This document shows, piece by piece, positions 32,182 to 39,965 of a stretch of 64,000 nucleotides of DNA (the first letter of the stretch is position 1; each line of letters opens with the position of its first letter). A model generated the notes under the pieces. It saw only the letters and a program-made list of their open reading frames with translations. It was not told the origin of the DNA and searched no databases. Origin of the DNA: Streptomyces sp. NBC_00271 (GTDB lineage Bacteria > Actinomycetota > Actinomycetes > Streptomycetales > Streptomycetaceae); the NCBI RefSeq assembly GCF_036178845.1, contig NZ_CP108070.1:5394001-5458000 (forward strand), written 5' to 3'. The translations under genes were made by a program, and so were the position numbers.

Positions 32182-34929
32182 CTAGCTCACGCGAGTCAGC
32201 TTGGCGCCGAAGCCCGGCTCGGCGAGGTCCTTCTGGAGCTCGACGGGAACCTGCACGGCACTGCTGCTGCCGCCGTCACCCACGGTGAGCGAGCCCACCT
32301 TGGTGCCGGCCTTCGCGGAGTGCGGCAGCTCCGAGGAGACGAAGGACAGCTTGACCTTGAGTCCGGCCCAGCCGACCGCCGTGACGTCCTTGGTGATCAC
32401 GACCGGCGTACGGCCGCCGAGCCCGTCGTCGACGTAACCGACGACATCGCCCTTCTTCAGGATCGTCGCGGACTTCAACGAGGCCTGCGCGGCGCGGATC
32501 AGCTTGTCACCCGCGGCCAGGGCGCCGCCGAGGATGGTGTTGTCACTGCCGCCGGGGCCCTGGCTGATCACCGCGCCGACGATGGTCCGCACCTCGCCGC
32601 CGATCTCCTTGGTCGCCGCGAAGACGAGGTTGCCGCCGGCCGCGGTGGTGGTGCCGGTCTTGATGCCGATGACGTTGTTCGAGCCGACGAGGTGGTTCCA
32701 GTTGCTGTGCTTGGTGCCCTTGTAGTCGGTGTACTCCATCATCCGGGCGACCTCGCGGAAGGAGGCGTCCTTCATCGCGGCCTTCGCCAGCTTCACCTGG
32801 TCCGCGGCCGTGCTCACGGTCGTCTTCTGGAGGCCGGACGGGTCGGTGTACGTCGTGTTCGTCATCCCGAGGTCCTTGGCGGCGGCGTTCATCTTGGCGA
32901 CGAAGGCCGTCTCGGAACCGGCGTCCCAGCGGGCCAGCAGCCGGGCCACATTGTTCGCCGACGCGATCAGGACACCCTCCAGGGCCTCCTTCTGCGTGAT
33001 GGTGTCGCCCGCGTGCACGTTCACCGTCGACTCGTCGCCGGCGTCCGACTGGTCCTGGGCCTTCTGGTCCACCTGGATCTTCGCGCCGTCGCCGGACTTG
33101 ATCGGGTGGTCGCGCAGGATCAGGTACGCCGTCATCACCTTGGCGACGCTCGCGATCGGCGCCGCCTTCTGGGCGCCGGACGTGCCGAACGAACCGATGC
33201 CCTGGACGTCGAGCGCGCCCTGGCCGGAGGACGGCCACGGGATGGAGGCGTCGCCGCCGCCGAAGGTGTAGCTGGACTCGGCGGTGAGGTCGAGCGTGGG
33301 GGTCGGCAGCGGCCGGAGCGACTGTGCGACCGCAAAGACGACCGCGAGCAGCAGGACAAGCGGCGTCCAGATCTTCACCCGGCGCGCGAGTGTCCGCACC
33401 GGGGTCTGCGGGGGCGGCGGCGTGTTCGTCAGCTCGGCCAGCAGGTCCAGCGGCGGCTTCGGCGGCAACGGCTGCTGGGTGGTGCGCTCGGGGCCGACCT
33501 GCGGGAGGGCGGCGGTGGCGTCGGCGGGGGCCACCTTGGTGGGCGCGGAGGAGGCGGAGGGAACGGACGGGGTCGAGGTGGCCTTCGGCTTCACCCTCGA
33601 CACGGGTTCGTCGAGGGGCTTGAGAGCCACGAATTTGCTGGTGCGCTCGGACGGGGTCTCGGACTTCGGCCGGTCCGTCTTGGGCTGGTCGGCCTTGGAC
33701 TCGTCGGCCTTGGACTGCTCGGCCTTCGGCTGGTCGGCCTTCGACTCATCCGCGGGCTTGTCGGTGGCCGGCTTGGCACCGCCCAGCTTGAGCATGGTGG
33801 TGGGCTGGTCCACCGCCGGGCGCTTCGGCGCCTTGAAGATGGCGGTGGGCTGGTCGACGGGGGTCTCGGGCGCGTCATCGGCGTCCGGGGCGTCCTTCGC
33901 GGACGGCGCGTCGTCGGCGGACGTCGAACCGTCGGCGGGCGGCGTGCCCTTGGGGTCCTTCTGCGCCGCCGCGTCCTGGGAGCCCTTGGAGTCCTTGGAG
34001 TCCTTGGAGTCCTTGGAGTCCTCGACGTCCGAAGGGGCCTCGGGGCTCGCGGAATCTTCGGGACCTTCGGAGTCCTCGGAGGTCTCGGCGGTCTCGGAAT
34101 CCTCGGAGGACTCAGAGGCCTTCTCCGAAATCTCAGACGTCTCGGACGCCTTCTCCGGAGAGTCCTTCGCCTCCGCCGGCTTCGCGTCCTCGGTCTCGGA
34201 CTCGGTCTCGGGCGCCGTCTCGGACTCGGCGTCCGACGTGGACTCCGCATCCGTCTTCGGCTCGGCGTCGGCATCGGTGCCGGCGTCATCCGCCGCCGTG
34301 CCCTCGGCCTCAACTTCATCCTCGGACTCGGACTCGGACTTGGCGTCAGAGTCCGCGTCGGAGTCGGAGTCTGCATCAGCGGCGGCATCGATGTCAGCAC
34401 CGGCGTCGACGTCGGACCTCGAAGCCGACTCCCCGTCAGCCTCGCCCTCAACCCCAGCCGCAGCCTCAACCTCGGCCCCAGCGTCGGTCTCCACCTCGGT
34501 CTCAGCCTCAGCCTCAGCCCCGGTCCCGGCCTCCGCCGCCGTACCGGCCTTCTCCGCGCCCTTGGAGGCCTTGTCAGGGCCCTCCGGGCCCTTGGAGGCT
34601 TCCGGAACCTCGGACTCCCCCTCAGGGGCCTCCTCGTCCGTCCCAGCGACCCAGGCGGCCACGGCTTCGCGCAGTCGCGCGTCCTCCGCGGGGCCCTTCC
34701 CTCCGGACCCGGCGGAACCTTCCGTCAACGCCCGCGTCGAGAACACCGCCGTCGCCTGATCCACCCTCACCGTGGCGGCCCGTTCGCGGGCCACCGCCAG
34801 ACGGGGGTCGGCCGCCGCCGCGGCGGCCCGGTTCGGGCCCGGAACCGCGGCCGGGGTCCCCGGCGTCGCTTGTGCCGACGACGCCGACGACTCATGCTGC
34901 TTCGACCTGTCGGGGGACTCGCCCGCCAC
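32182..34929 (-). CDS. D-alanyl-D-alanine carboxypeptidase with very long acidic cytoplasmic region
   Basis: The protein has 915 residues from GTG 34929, with a strong GGAGGAGG site; the in-frame ATG at 35100 has none. About 505 residues of Asp/Glu/Ser/Ala-rich low complexity come first (ESESEDEVEAEG, KDSKDSKDSK), with two VDQPTxxxK motifs and one VDQATAVF. A basic stretch RTLARRVK and one TM helix at about 512-532 follow, then the S11-type peptidase outside: Ser in ASVAKVMT (about 596), SANN (about 645) and KTG in IGIKTGTTTAAGG (about 756), then a beta domain. The enzyme trims the last D-Ala of peptidoglycan stems. The tail probably tethers it to a cytoplasmic partner. It lies beside GPP34 and the polytopic protein. 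Confidence 0.93.
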   Translation of the reverse strand: MAGESPDRSKQHESSASSAQATPGTPAAVPGPNRAAAAAADPRLAVARERAATVRVDQATAVFSTRALTEGSAGSGGKGPAEDARLREAVAAWVAGTDEEAPEGESEVPEASKGPEGPDKASKGAEKAGTAAEAGTGAEAEAETEVETDAGAEVEAAAGVEGEADGESASRSDVDAGADIDAAADADSDSDADSDAKSESESEDEVEAEGTAADDAGTDADAEPKTDAESTSDAESETAPETESETEDAKPAEAKDSPEKASETSEISEKASESSEDSETAETSEDSEGPEDSASPEAPSDVEDSKDSKDSKDSKGSQDAAAQKDPKGTPPADGSTSADDAPSAKDAPDADDAPETPVDQPTAIFKAPKRPAVDQPTTMLKLGGAKPATDKPADESKADQPKAEQSKADESKADQPKTDRPKSETPSERTSKFVALKPLDEPVSRVKPKATSTPSVPSASSAPTKVAPADATAALPQVGPERTTQQPLPPKPPLDLLAELTNTPPPPQTPVRTLARRVKIWTPLVLLLAVVFAVAQSLRPLPTPTLDLTAESSYTFGGGDASIPWPSSGQGALDVQGIGSFGTSGAQKAAPIASVAKVMTAYLILRDHPIKSGDGAKIQVDQKAQDQSDAGDESTVNVHAGDTITQKEALEGVLIASANNVARLLARWDAGSETAFVAKMNAAAKDLGMTNTTYTDPSGLQKTTVSTAADQVKLAKAAMKDASFREVARMMEYTDYKGTKHSNWNHLVGSNNVIGIKTGTTTAAGGNLVFAATKEIGGEVRTIVGAVISQGPGGSDNTILGGALAAGDKLIRAAQASLKSATILKKGDVVGYVDDGLGGRTPVVITKDVTAVGWAGLKVKLSFVSSELPHSAKAGTKVGSLTVGDGGSSSAVQVPVELQKDLAEPGFGAKLTRVS
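33985..34023 (-). repeat. Tandem 9-bp coding repeat in the carboxypeptidase tail
   Basis: Four to five copies of GGAGTCCTT on the plus strand, coding KDS steps. Copy number changes would alter tail length in frame. Confidence 0.8.
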
Positions 34930-35159
34930 CGATGCCTCCTCCGTGCGCCACTCACCGGGCGCCCAACGAACCGTGAACCCTTGTCCCGCCGCCCGGACAT
35001 CGCTGTCCGAACCATGTACCAGTGTCCTGTGTGCGGGCTTAACCCCTGCGGTAGACGAGAACGACATACCTGCTGGTTCCATCACGAACCGGTCAGGCAC
35101 TCTCGACAGACCAATGTGAGAGGGGTCACCCTGTCATTCATCCACGCGGGGAGGCATGG

Positions 35160-35915
35160 ATGGGCAGGAGCCGCAGAACTCTTCCGGAAGAGCTTCTGCT
35201 GCTGGCGTTGGACCCGACCACGGGTACCACTGCACAGCCGCAGTCGCTCGACCTCGGTCTGGCCGGAGCACAGCTAGTAGAGCTGGCGCTGGCCGGACGG
35301 ATAGCCCCAGACGGGGATCGTATCGCCGTGGTGCAGCCACGGCCGACTGGAGATCCAACACTGGACTGTGCGTTGGAACTGCTTCGCCGACGCGGAGCAC
35401 CCGTACGCGCGGTCAACTGGATTGGCGGACCCCGACTGGGGCTGCGCCAGACCTACCTCTCGCATCTGGAGAGGTGCGGCATGGTCCATGCCGTGGCCGG
35501 CCAGATGTGCGGGGTGCTTCCGACGACTCGCTACCAAGCGACGGACACGGAAATCAGCCGGGAGATCAAGTCCCGGTTGGACAGCGCGATCCGCACCGGC
35601 GTACCGCCGGACCCGCGGACCGCGGCGCTCGCCGCGCTGGCCCATGCGGTCGGACTCGGCAAGCACCTGTATCCGGGCAACGAGGGACGCTCGTCCCGCT
35701 CCCGGCTACGGGACCTGATCAGGCATGACCCCATGGGCGGCCTCGTGGCCCACGCGGTCATGGACGTTCAGAACGGCGTGGGTGCACAGCCACGCCGCAA
35801 CCCGGCACCGGCAGGCCGTCCGGCCACCGCCGGCGTCAGGTCCGCACCGGAACCCGCCCGCGGTGTTCCGATGCAACCGCGCCACGGTTCCATGGCGCGC
35901 GCCGTGGTCCACTGA
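35160..35915 (+). CDS. GPP34 (GOLPH3-like) family protein
   Basis: The product has 251 residues from ATG 35160. The N-terminal LPEELLLLALDPTTG, then LDLGLAGAQLVELALAGRI and ALELLRRRG, match the all-helical GPP34 fold that in eukaryotic GOLPH3 binds PI4P on Golgi membranes. The region after residue 205 is Pro/Ala-rich and disordered. Streptomycetes carry many copies of unknown role. Divergent from the carboxypeptidase gene. By inference, peripheral membrane association. Confidence 0.9.
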   Translation: MGRSRRTLPEELLLLALDPTTGTTAQPQSLDLGLAGAQLVELALAGRIAPDGDRIAVVQPRPTGDPTLDCALELLRRRGAPVRAVNWIGGPRLGLRQTYLSHLERCGMVHAVAGQMCGVLPTTRYQATDTEISREIKSRLDSAIRTGVPPDPRTAALAALAHAVGLGKHLYPGNEGRSSRSRLRDLIRHDPMGGLVAHAVMDVQNGVGAQPRRNPAPAGRPATAGVRSAPEPARGVPMQPRHGSMARAVVH

Positions 35916-36317
35916 GCCGCAGTCCCACGGCGCCACCAGGCACCGTACGCACCACAGCACCACCACGCACCACAGCACCGCCACGCACCGCCTGCACGAC
36001 CCCAGCGCCGCACCGCAGTCCCCAAGACCCGGTTCGGGAGCCGCTGGCTCGCGCGGGGCGGTGGGGCCGTACGTCCGGACGACGACACGGCCCCACCGCC
36101 CCGCGCGGCCGCATTTCGCGGGTGCCGCGCATATGCGGACGGTACGAGTGAAGGCGACGTACGCTTACGCGATCCGCGCGATATCCGTGCCAGACCTCCG
36201 AACTGTCGTGTACCCAGCGCATATCCGGTGTTTTCCAGCGGTAGAACGCACCTTGGTGGCAGTCTGCTCAACAGCAGATACGCAAAGTAGAGGCCCGCAG
36301 CCGGAGGTGCACGTCCC
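35916..36317. other. Intergenic region with promoter of the Xre gene
   Basis: The first half is CACCAC-rich (35930-36000) without coding signs. An AT-richer stretch at 36130-36310 probably holds the promoter. It contains inverted repeat TCTGCT-CAAC-AGCAGA (36263-36278), 40 bp before the start codon. Confidence 0.55.
36263..36278. promoter_or_regulatory. Inverted repeat before the Xre regulator gene
   Basis: TCTGCT, spacer CAAC, AGCAGA: perfect 6-bp arms. The position suits an autoregulatory operator, but the identity of the binding protein is a guess. Confidence 0.55.
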
Positions 36318-37175
36318 GTGGCGTCAAGTGTCAATCCCACCGTCCGGCGGCGCCGGCTGGGCCAGGAGCTGCGCCGGCTCCGCGAGCTCAAGGGCATGAC
36401 GGCCGAAGAGGTCGCCGAGCGTCTGCTGGTCTCGCAGTCGAAGATCAGCCGGCTGGAGAACGGACGGCGCAGTATCAGCCAGCGTGACGTCCGCGATCTG
36501 TGCGGGGTCTACGAGGTCGAGGACCACCGGATCGTCGACTCCCTGATGCAGATGGCCAAGGACTCGCGCCAGCAGGGCTGGTGGCACTCCTTCGGGGACA
36601 TCCCGTACAGCGTCTACATCGGACTGGAGACCGACGCCGCGTCACTTCGCGTCTACGATCCCCAGGTCGTCCCCGGTCTCCTGCAGACCCGGCCGTACGC
36701 GGAGGCTCTGATCGCGGGCGCGCTGCCGGAGACCGCTTCCGGCGACATCGACAAGCGCGTCCAGGTTCGGCTGCGCCGACAGGAACGTATCTCCGCCCCG
36801 GAGAACCCGCTCCGGCTGTGGACCGTCCTCGACGAGGCCGCCCTGCGCCGCGTCGTCGGCAACCGCTCCCTCATGCGCGACCAGCTGGAACACCTCGTCG
36901 AACAGTCCCAGCTCCCGCACGTCACCGTGCAGGTGATCCCCTTCGACATGGGCGCGCACCCGGGACTCAACGGGCAGTACGCAATCCTGGAGTTCCCCGA
37001 CGCGGCGGACTCCAGCGTGGTCTACATCGAGGGCGTCACCAGCGACCTGTATCTGGAGAAGGCGAACGACGTCCAGAAATACAGTGTGATGTACGAGCAT
37101 TTGCGGGCACAGGCCCTGAACGTGGAGCAGTCGCGGCAGTTCATCGCGGACATCGCCAAGGAGTACGCGCGCTGA
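36318..37175 (+). CDS. Xre-family regulator with DUF5753 domain
   Basis: The product has 285 residues from GTG 36318, ten bases after GGAGG. HTH at about 10-70 (LGQELRRLRELKGMTAEEVAERL, SQSKISRLENGRRS). DUF5753 fills residues 95-275 (YDPQVVPGLLQTRPYAEALI, NRSLMRDQLEHLVEQSQLPHV, QVIPFDMGAHPG). This pairing belongs to the WhiJ/AbaA-like systems of streptomycetes, in which a small DUF397 protein is encoded next door and modulates the regulator. The DUF397 gene is at 37424 on the same strand. They act in development and antibiotic control in known cases. Confidence 0.95.
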   Translation: MASSVNPTVRRRRLGQELRRLRELKGMTAEEVAERLLVSQSKISRLENGRRSISQRDVRDLCGVYEVEDHRIVDSLMQMAKDSRQQGWWHSFGDIPYSVYIGLETDAASLRVYDPQVVPGLLQTRPYAEALIAGALPETASGDIDKRVQVRLRRQERISAPENPLRLWTVLDEAALRRVVGNRSLMRDQLEHLVEQSQLPHVTVQVIPFDMGAHPGLNGQYAILEFPDAADSSVVYIEGVTSDLYLEKANDVQKYSVMYEHLRAQALNVEQSRQFIADIAKEYAR

Positions 37176-37423
37176 CGCGCACCCCTGAGAACGGGCCTCC
37201 GGCGGGAAAGTGCCACAGAGTACACCCTCACCACGCTTGGACGGAAGACTCCACTGGTATATGCCACCCGGTCGAGTGAACGACCCCTTCGCCCGCCGAT
37301 GTTGGCGAGTAGCGTCGATCACGCCATCGAGCAACAACGTTGGCGCAAACCGCGCGGCGAGTTCCGTAGCGAACCCGCCGTGCGGTGACAGCAACTCTCA
37401 ACAACTGGCTATCCGGAGCGAAC

Positions 37424-37633
37424 ATGGCAATCCAGCAAGGCGCCACGGACACGTGGACCAAGTCCTCCTACTCCACCGGCAACGGCGCATGTGTCGAGGT
37501 CAAGTCCCCGGTTCTCGCGGCGATGGCCGTACGGGACTCCAAGGTCCCCGCGGGCCCCACGCTGGCGTTCCCCGCGAACTCGTGGAACGCCTTCGTGGCC
37601 GAGGTCAGCCGAGGGGCTTTCGACCTCGCCTGA
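37424..37633 (+). CDS. DUF397 small protein
   Basis: The product has 69 residues from ATG 37424 (CGGAGC nine bases ahead). WTKSSYSTGNGACVEVKS and VRDSKVPAGPTLAFPANSWNAFV are the DUF397 signature. It almost always accompanies an Xre-DUF5753 regulator, here 248 bp upstream, and is thought to antagonise or release it. Followed by a strong terminator. Confidence 0.95.
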   Translation: MAIQQGATDTWTKSSYSTGNGACVEVKSPVLAAMAVRDSKVPAGPTLAFPANSWNAFVAEVSRGAFDLA

Positions 37634-37693
37634 TGCGTCGACGCTTGCATCCACCACCACAACTGCACCGACCAACCGCATATGCACCACCGA

Positions 37694-37747
37694 AATAGCC
37701 CTCTCGACTGGCCCGCCGTCCTGGCCGAGGGGGCTATCCCTTTTTTT
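37694..37747 (+). terminator. Terminator of the DUF397 gene
   Basis: ATAGCCCTCTCG (from 37695) pairs with CGAGGGGGCTAT (to 37737) with one G-T pair, followed by CCC and seven or more Ts (37741-37747). Confidence 0.88.
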
Positions 37748-37776
37748 GTGGCTCGGTTCGCCTCCGGGGCGCAGAA

Positions 37777-37852
37777 GCCTGTGTCGAGAGCGCGACCGTG
37801 CTCGACCCCTCCTTCGTCGGGGCCTCCGCGCGCTCGCGCTCTCGACACAGGC
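37777..37852. repeat. Long perfect inverted repeat, 19-bp arms
   Basis: GCCTGTGTCGAGAGCGCGA (37777-37795) and its exact complement at 37834-37852, with a 38-bp GC-rich centre. It lies between convergent genes, behind the DUF397 terminator and 39 bp before the end of the gene at 37891. It may terminate that gene, although no T-run follows on the minus strand. Confidence 0.85.
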
Positions 37853-37890
37853 GCGCCCCTTCGGCTCACTCGCCGTAGGGCGCCGTCTGT

Positions 37891-38730
37891 TCAGCGCAAG
37901 GTGTCCACGTAGCGATCTGTTCCCGGCACCGTCGGAATGAAGGGGGCCACCAGCTCCACCTTCCCCAATCCCCCTTCCGCCACCGCTTCCTCCAGTCCGC
38001 CGAAGTGGTCCTCCCAGCACTCCCGCGGGTCCGTCTCCAGGAACCACAGGAGGGTCAGCCGGGTGTCGACGCCCTCGACCTGCTTCACATACGTCATACG
38101 GTCGCCGGGGAGTGGGGTGGGGCGGAAGACGGTCACCATCGCGGCTGGGGAGCCCGCCAGGCGCCGGGGAAGGTGGCGGGCGCGCAGCCACTCCAGCAGT
38201 TCGGCGCGCCGGTCGGCGGAGTCGGCGTCGACGACTTGGAGGACGAGGCCCGCGTAGGGGTGGTCCAGGGCGTGGAAGTCGCGGGGGCCGGCGGCGCCGT
38301 CGCGGTACACCGTGGCCGCGTGGTCCTGGAAGGCCGTGAAGACATGTGTCCGGTCCTGGTACACACGGCCGTCGCGATTCAGCCGCTTGTTGATGCCGAC
38401 GGTCCACCTCATGTGGTCGTCGTAGCGGCCCTCGGTGACCCAGTACGTCGAGAGGTAGCAGCCGGCGGTGACCGGCTGGGCGACCGCCGACTTCTCGGGG
38501 TACCGCAGGAGTTGGAGATCGCGGGTGGCGACCCAGCGACGGCCCGCGTACATCCAGGGCATGGCCATCGCGCCGGCGTAGTAGTGATCGTCCTCGTACC
38601 AGCGGTTGTACGCGTACTCGTGGCCCGGGTGCGGCTCGACCATGGTGATCAGGGCGTGGCCCGGGTGGACGCCGTACGGGCCGAGGGCGGCCAGTTCCGC
38701 GTACACCTCGCTACGGGTCTCCTCCGACAT
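37891..38730 (-). CDS. Hypothetical protein, possible dimeric alpha/beta-barrel
   Basis: The protein has 279 residues from ATG 38730, behind AAGGGGA. Not a family I can name with certainty. YNRWYEDDHYYAGAMAMPW near residue 40 and YAGLVLQVVD, MTYVKQVEGVDTRLTLLWFLETD later look like two EthD/antibiotic-monooxygenase-type ferredoxin-like repeats, a fold in which NxWYxxxH pockets bind aromatic or acyl compounds. No signal or TM. It is divergent from an SDR gene with a TetR-type operator in between, which suggests joint control and a shared catabolic path. Confidence 0.7.
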   Translation of the reverse strand: MSEETRSEVYAELAALGPYGVHPGHALITMVEPHPGHEYAYNRWYEDDHYYAGAMAMPWMYAGRRWVATRDLQLLRYPEKSAVAQPVTAGCYLSTYWVTEGRYDDHMRWTVGINKRLNRDGRVYQDRTHVFTAFQDHAATVYRDGAAGPRDFHALDHPYAGLVLQVVDADSADRRAELLEWLRARHLPRRLAGSPAAMVTVFRPTPLPGDRMTYVKQVEGVDTRLTLLWFLETDPRECWEDHFGGLEEAVAEGGLGKVELVAPFIPTVPGTDRYVDTLR

Positions 38731-38776
38731 GACGATCCCCTTCCTCGCTCTTCCTTCCTCCGTCGGACGCCCATAC

Positions 38777-38793
38777 TCTGACGCTCCGTCAGA
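38777..38793. promoter_or_regulatory. TetR-type operator between divergent genes
   Basis: TCTGACG-CTC-CGTCAGA, perfect 7-bp arms. TGACGGAGCGTCA-like palindromes are typical targets of actinobacterial TetR proteins controlling SDR and acyl-CoA genes. No TetR gene lies next to it. Confidence 0.75.
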
Positions 38794-38821
38794 CAATGCG
38801 CCAGAGTCGGGGAGGCCTCGG

Positions 38822-39607
38822 ATGTCACTGCTCGCGGGGAAGACTGTCGTCGTCTCGGGGGTCGGGGCCGGGCTCGGCCATCAGGTCGCGGCGGCCGTCG
38901 TACGGGACGGGGGCAACGCGGTACTGGGGGCGCGTACGGAGGCCAATCTCGCCTCGTCCGCGGCCGAGCTCGACCCGGACGGCGCGCACACCGCGTACCG
39001 AGCTACGGACATCACGGACGAGAAGCAGTGCGAGGCGCTCGCGGAGCTCGCGACGGAGCGGTTCGGGCGGATCGACGCGGTGGTGCACGTGGCGGCCTGG
39101 GACAGCTACTTCGGCGGCCTGGAGGACGCGGATTTCACCACCTGGCAGTCGGTCATCGACGTGAATCTGCTGGGCACCCTGCGGATGACCCGGGCCTGCC
39201 TGCCCGCGCTGAAGGTGTGCGGCGGCTCGGTCGTCATCATCGGGACGCAGTCGTCGGTGGCCGCGCCGAGCCAGGTGCGCCAGGCGGCGTACGCGGCGTC
39301 CAAGGGCGCGCTGACGAGCGCGATGTACTCGCTGGCGAGGGAGCTGGGCCCCCATCGCGTCCGCGTGAACACCGTGCTGCCGGGGTGGATGTGGGGGCCG
39401 CCCGTCGAGGCGTACGTCCAGTTCACGGCGCACACCGAGGGCGTACCGGAGGCGGACGTCCTGCAGCGGCTCACCGAGCGGATGGCGCTGCCCGAACTGG
39501 CCACGGACGGGGACGTGGCGGACGCCGCGGTGTTCCTGGCGTCCGACCGGGCGCGGGCGATCACGGGGCAGTCGCTGCTCGTGAACGCCGGCGAACTCAT
39601 GCGCTAG
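38822..39607 (+). CDS. Short-chain dehydrogenase/reductase
   Basis: The product has 261 residues. ATG 38822 is 7-8 bases after GGGGAGG. Classical SDR: nucleotide site SGVGAGLGH (about 12-20), a later AAWDS in place of NNAG, catalytic Ser in GTQSSVAAPS, YAASK for Tyr/Lys, and PGWMWGPPV near the substrate lid. Oxidises or reduces a hydroxyl with NAD(P). Its pairing with the hypothetical protein at 37891 hints at breakdown of a hydrophobic compound. Confidence 0.93.
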   Translation: MSLLAGKTVVVSGVGAGLGHQVAAAVVRDGGNAVLGARTEANLASSAAELDPDGAHTAYRATDITDEKQCEALAELATERFGRIDAVVHVAAWDSYFGGLEDADFTTWQSVIDVNLLGTLRMTRACLPALKVCGGSVVIIGTQSSVAAPSQVRQAAYAASKGALTSAMYSLARELGPHRVRVNTVLPGWMWGPPVEAYVQFTAHTEGVPEADVLQRLTERMALPELATDGDVADAAVFLASDRARAITGQSLLVNAGELMR

Positions 39608-39965
39608 CGGGACCGATGGTGGATTCCGGTCGGCCGTCCCCTCCCAGCCGCGCGGGACCCGCATCCCGTACGCCTGATCGACTTGTCGGTGTGAACCTGT
39701 CTGTGTGGTCTGACGAAGTGCCCGCTCATGGTGTGGTCCACGTCACGAGCACGACAACAGCCCTACGAGTAAAGTGGAGGCAAAATCGTTCTGCTTTCTG
39801 ATCTGTGTTCATATCTGTGACCGGGAAAGGTCTTGACCGCCCCCTCCGAACGGCGGTTCAATCCCCGAAGTCCCCGCTCCCGCACGGGGGCGCCGCCCAT
39901 GTGCGTACTGGCGAAGTGCCGTCCGGTATCTGCAAGTTCACAAGGCGGACCCCTGGAGGGGGCAC
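39608..39965. other. Intergenic leader of the symporter gene
   Basis: No coding frame is supported. AT-richer sequence at 39760-39830 (TTCATATCTGTGACCGGG) is the likely promoter zone. GGAGG at 39954-39958 is the ribosome site of the symporter. Confidence 0.5.

Noticed and set aside
33284..34759. Plus-strand Ser/Ala-rich frame of 491 codons (SASSSVSA-type)
   Set aside because: Exact shadow of the Asp/Glu/Ser-coding repeats of the carboxypeptidase tail.
31441..35277. A 1278-residue open frame on the plus strand
   Set aside because: It is antisense to the carboxypeptidase and the polytopic membrane gene. The translation is GL/GV/GLR repeats produced by acidic low-complexity codons on the other strand, and it has no ribosome site or fold.
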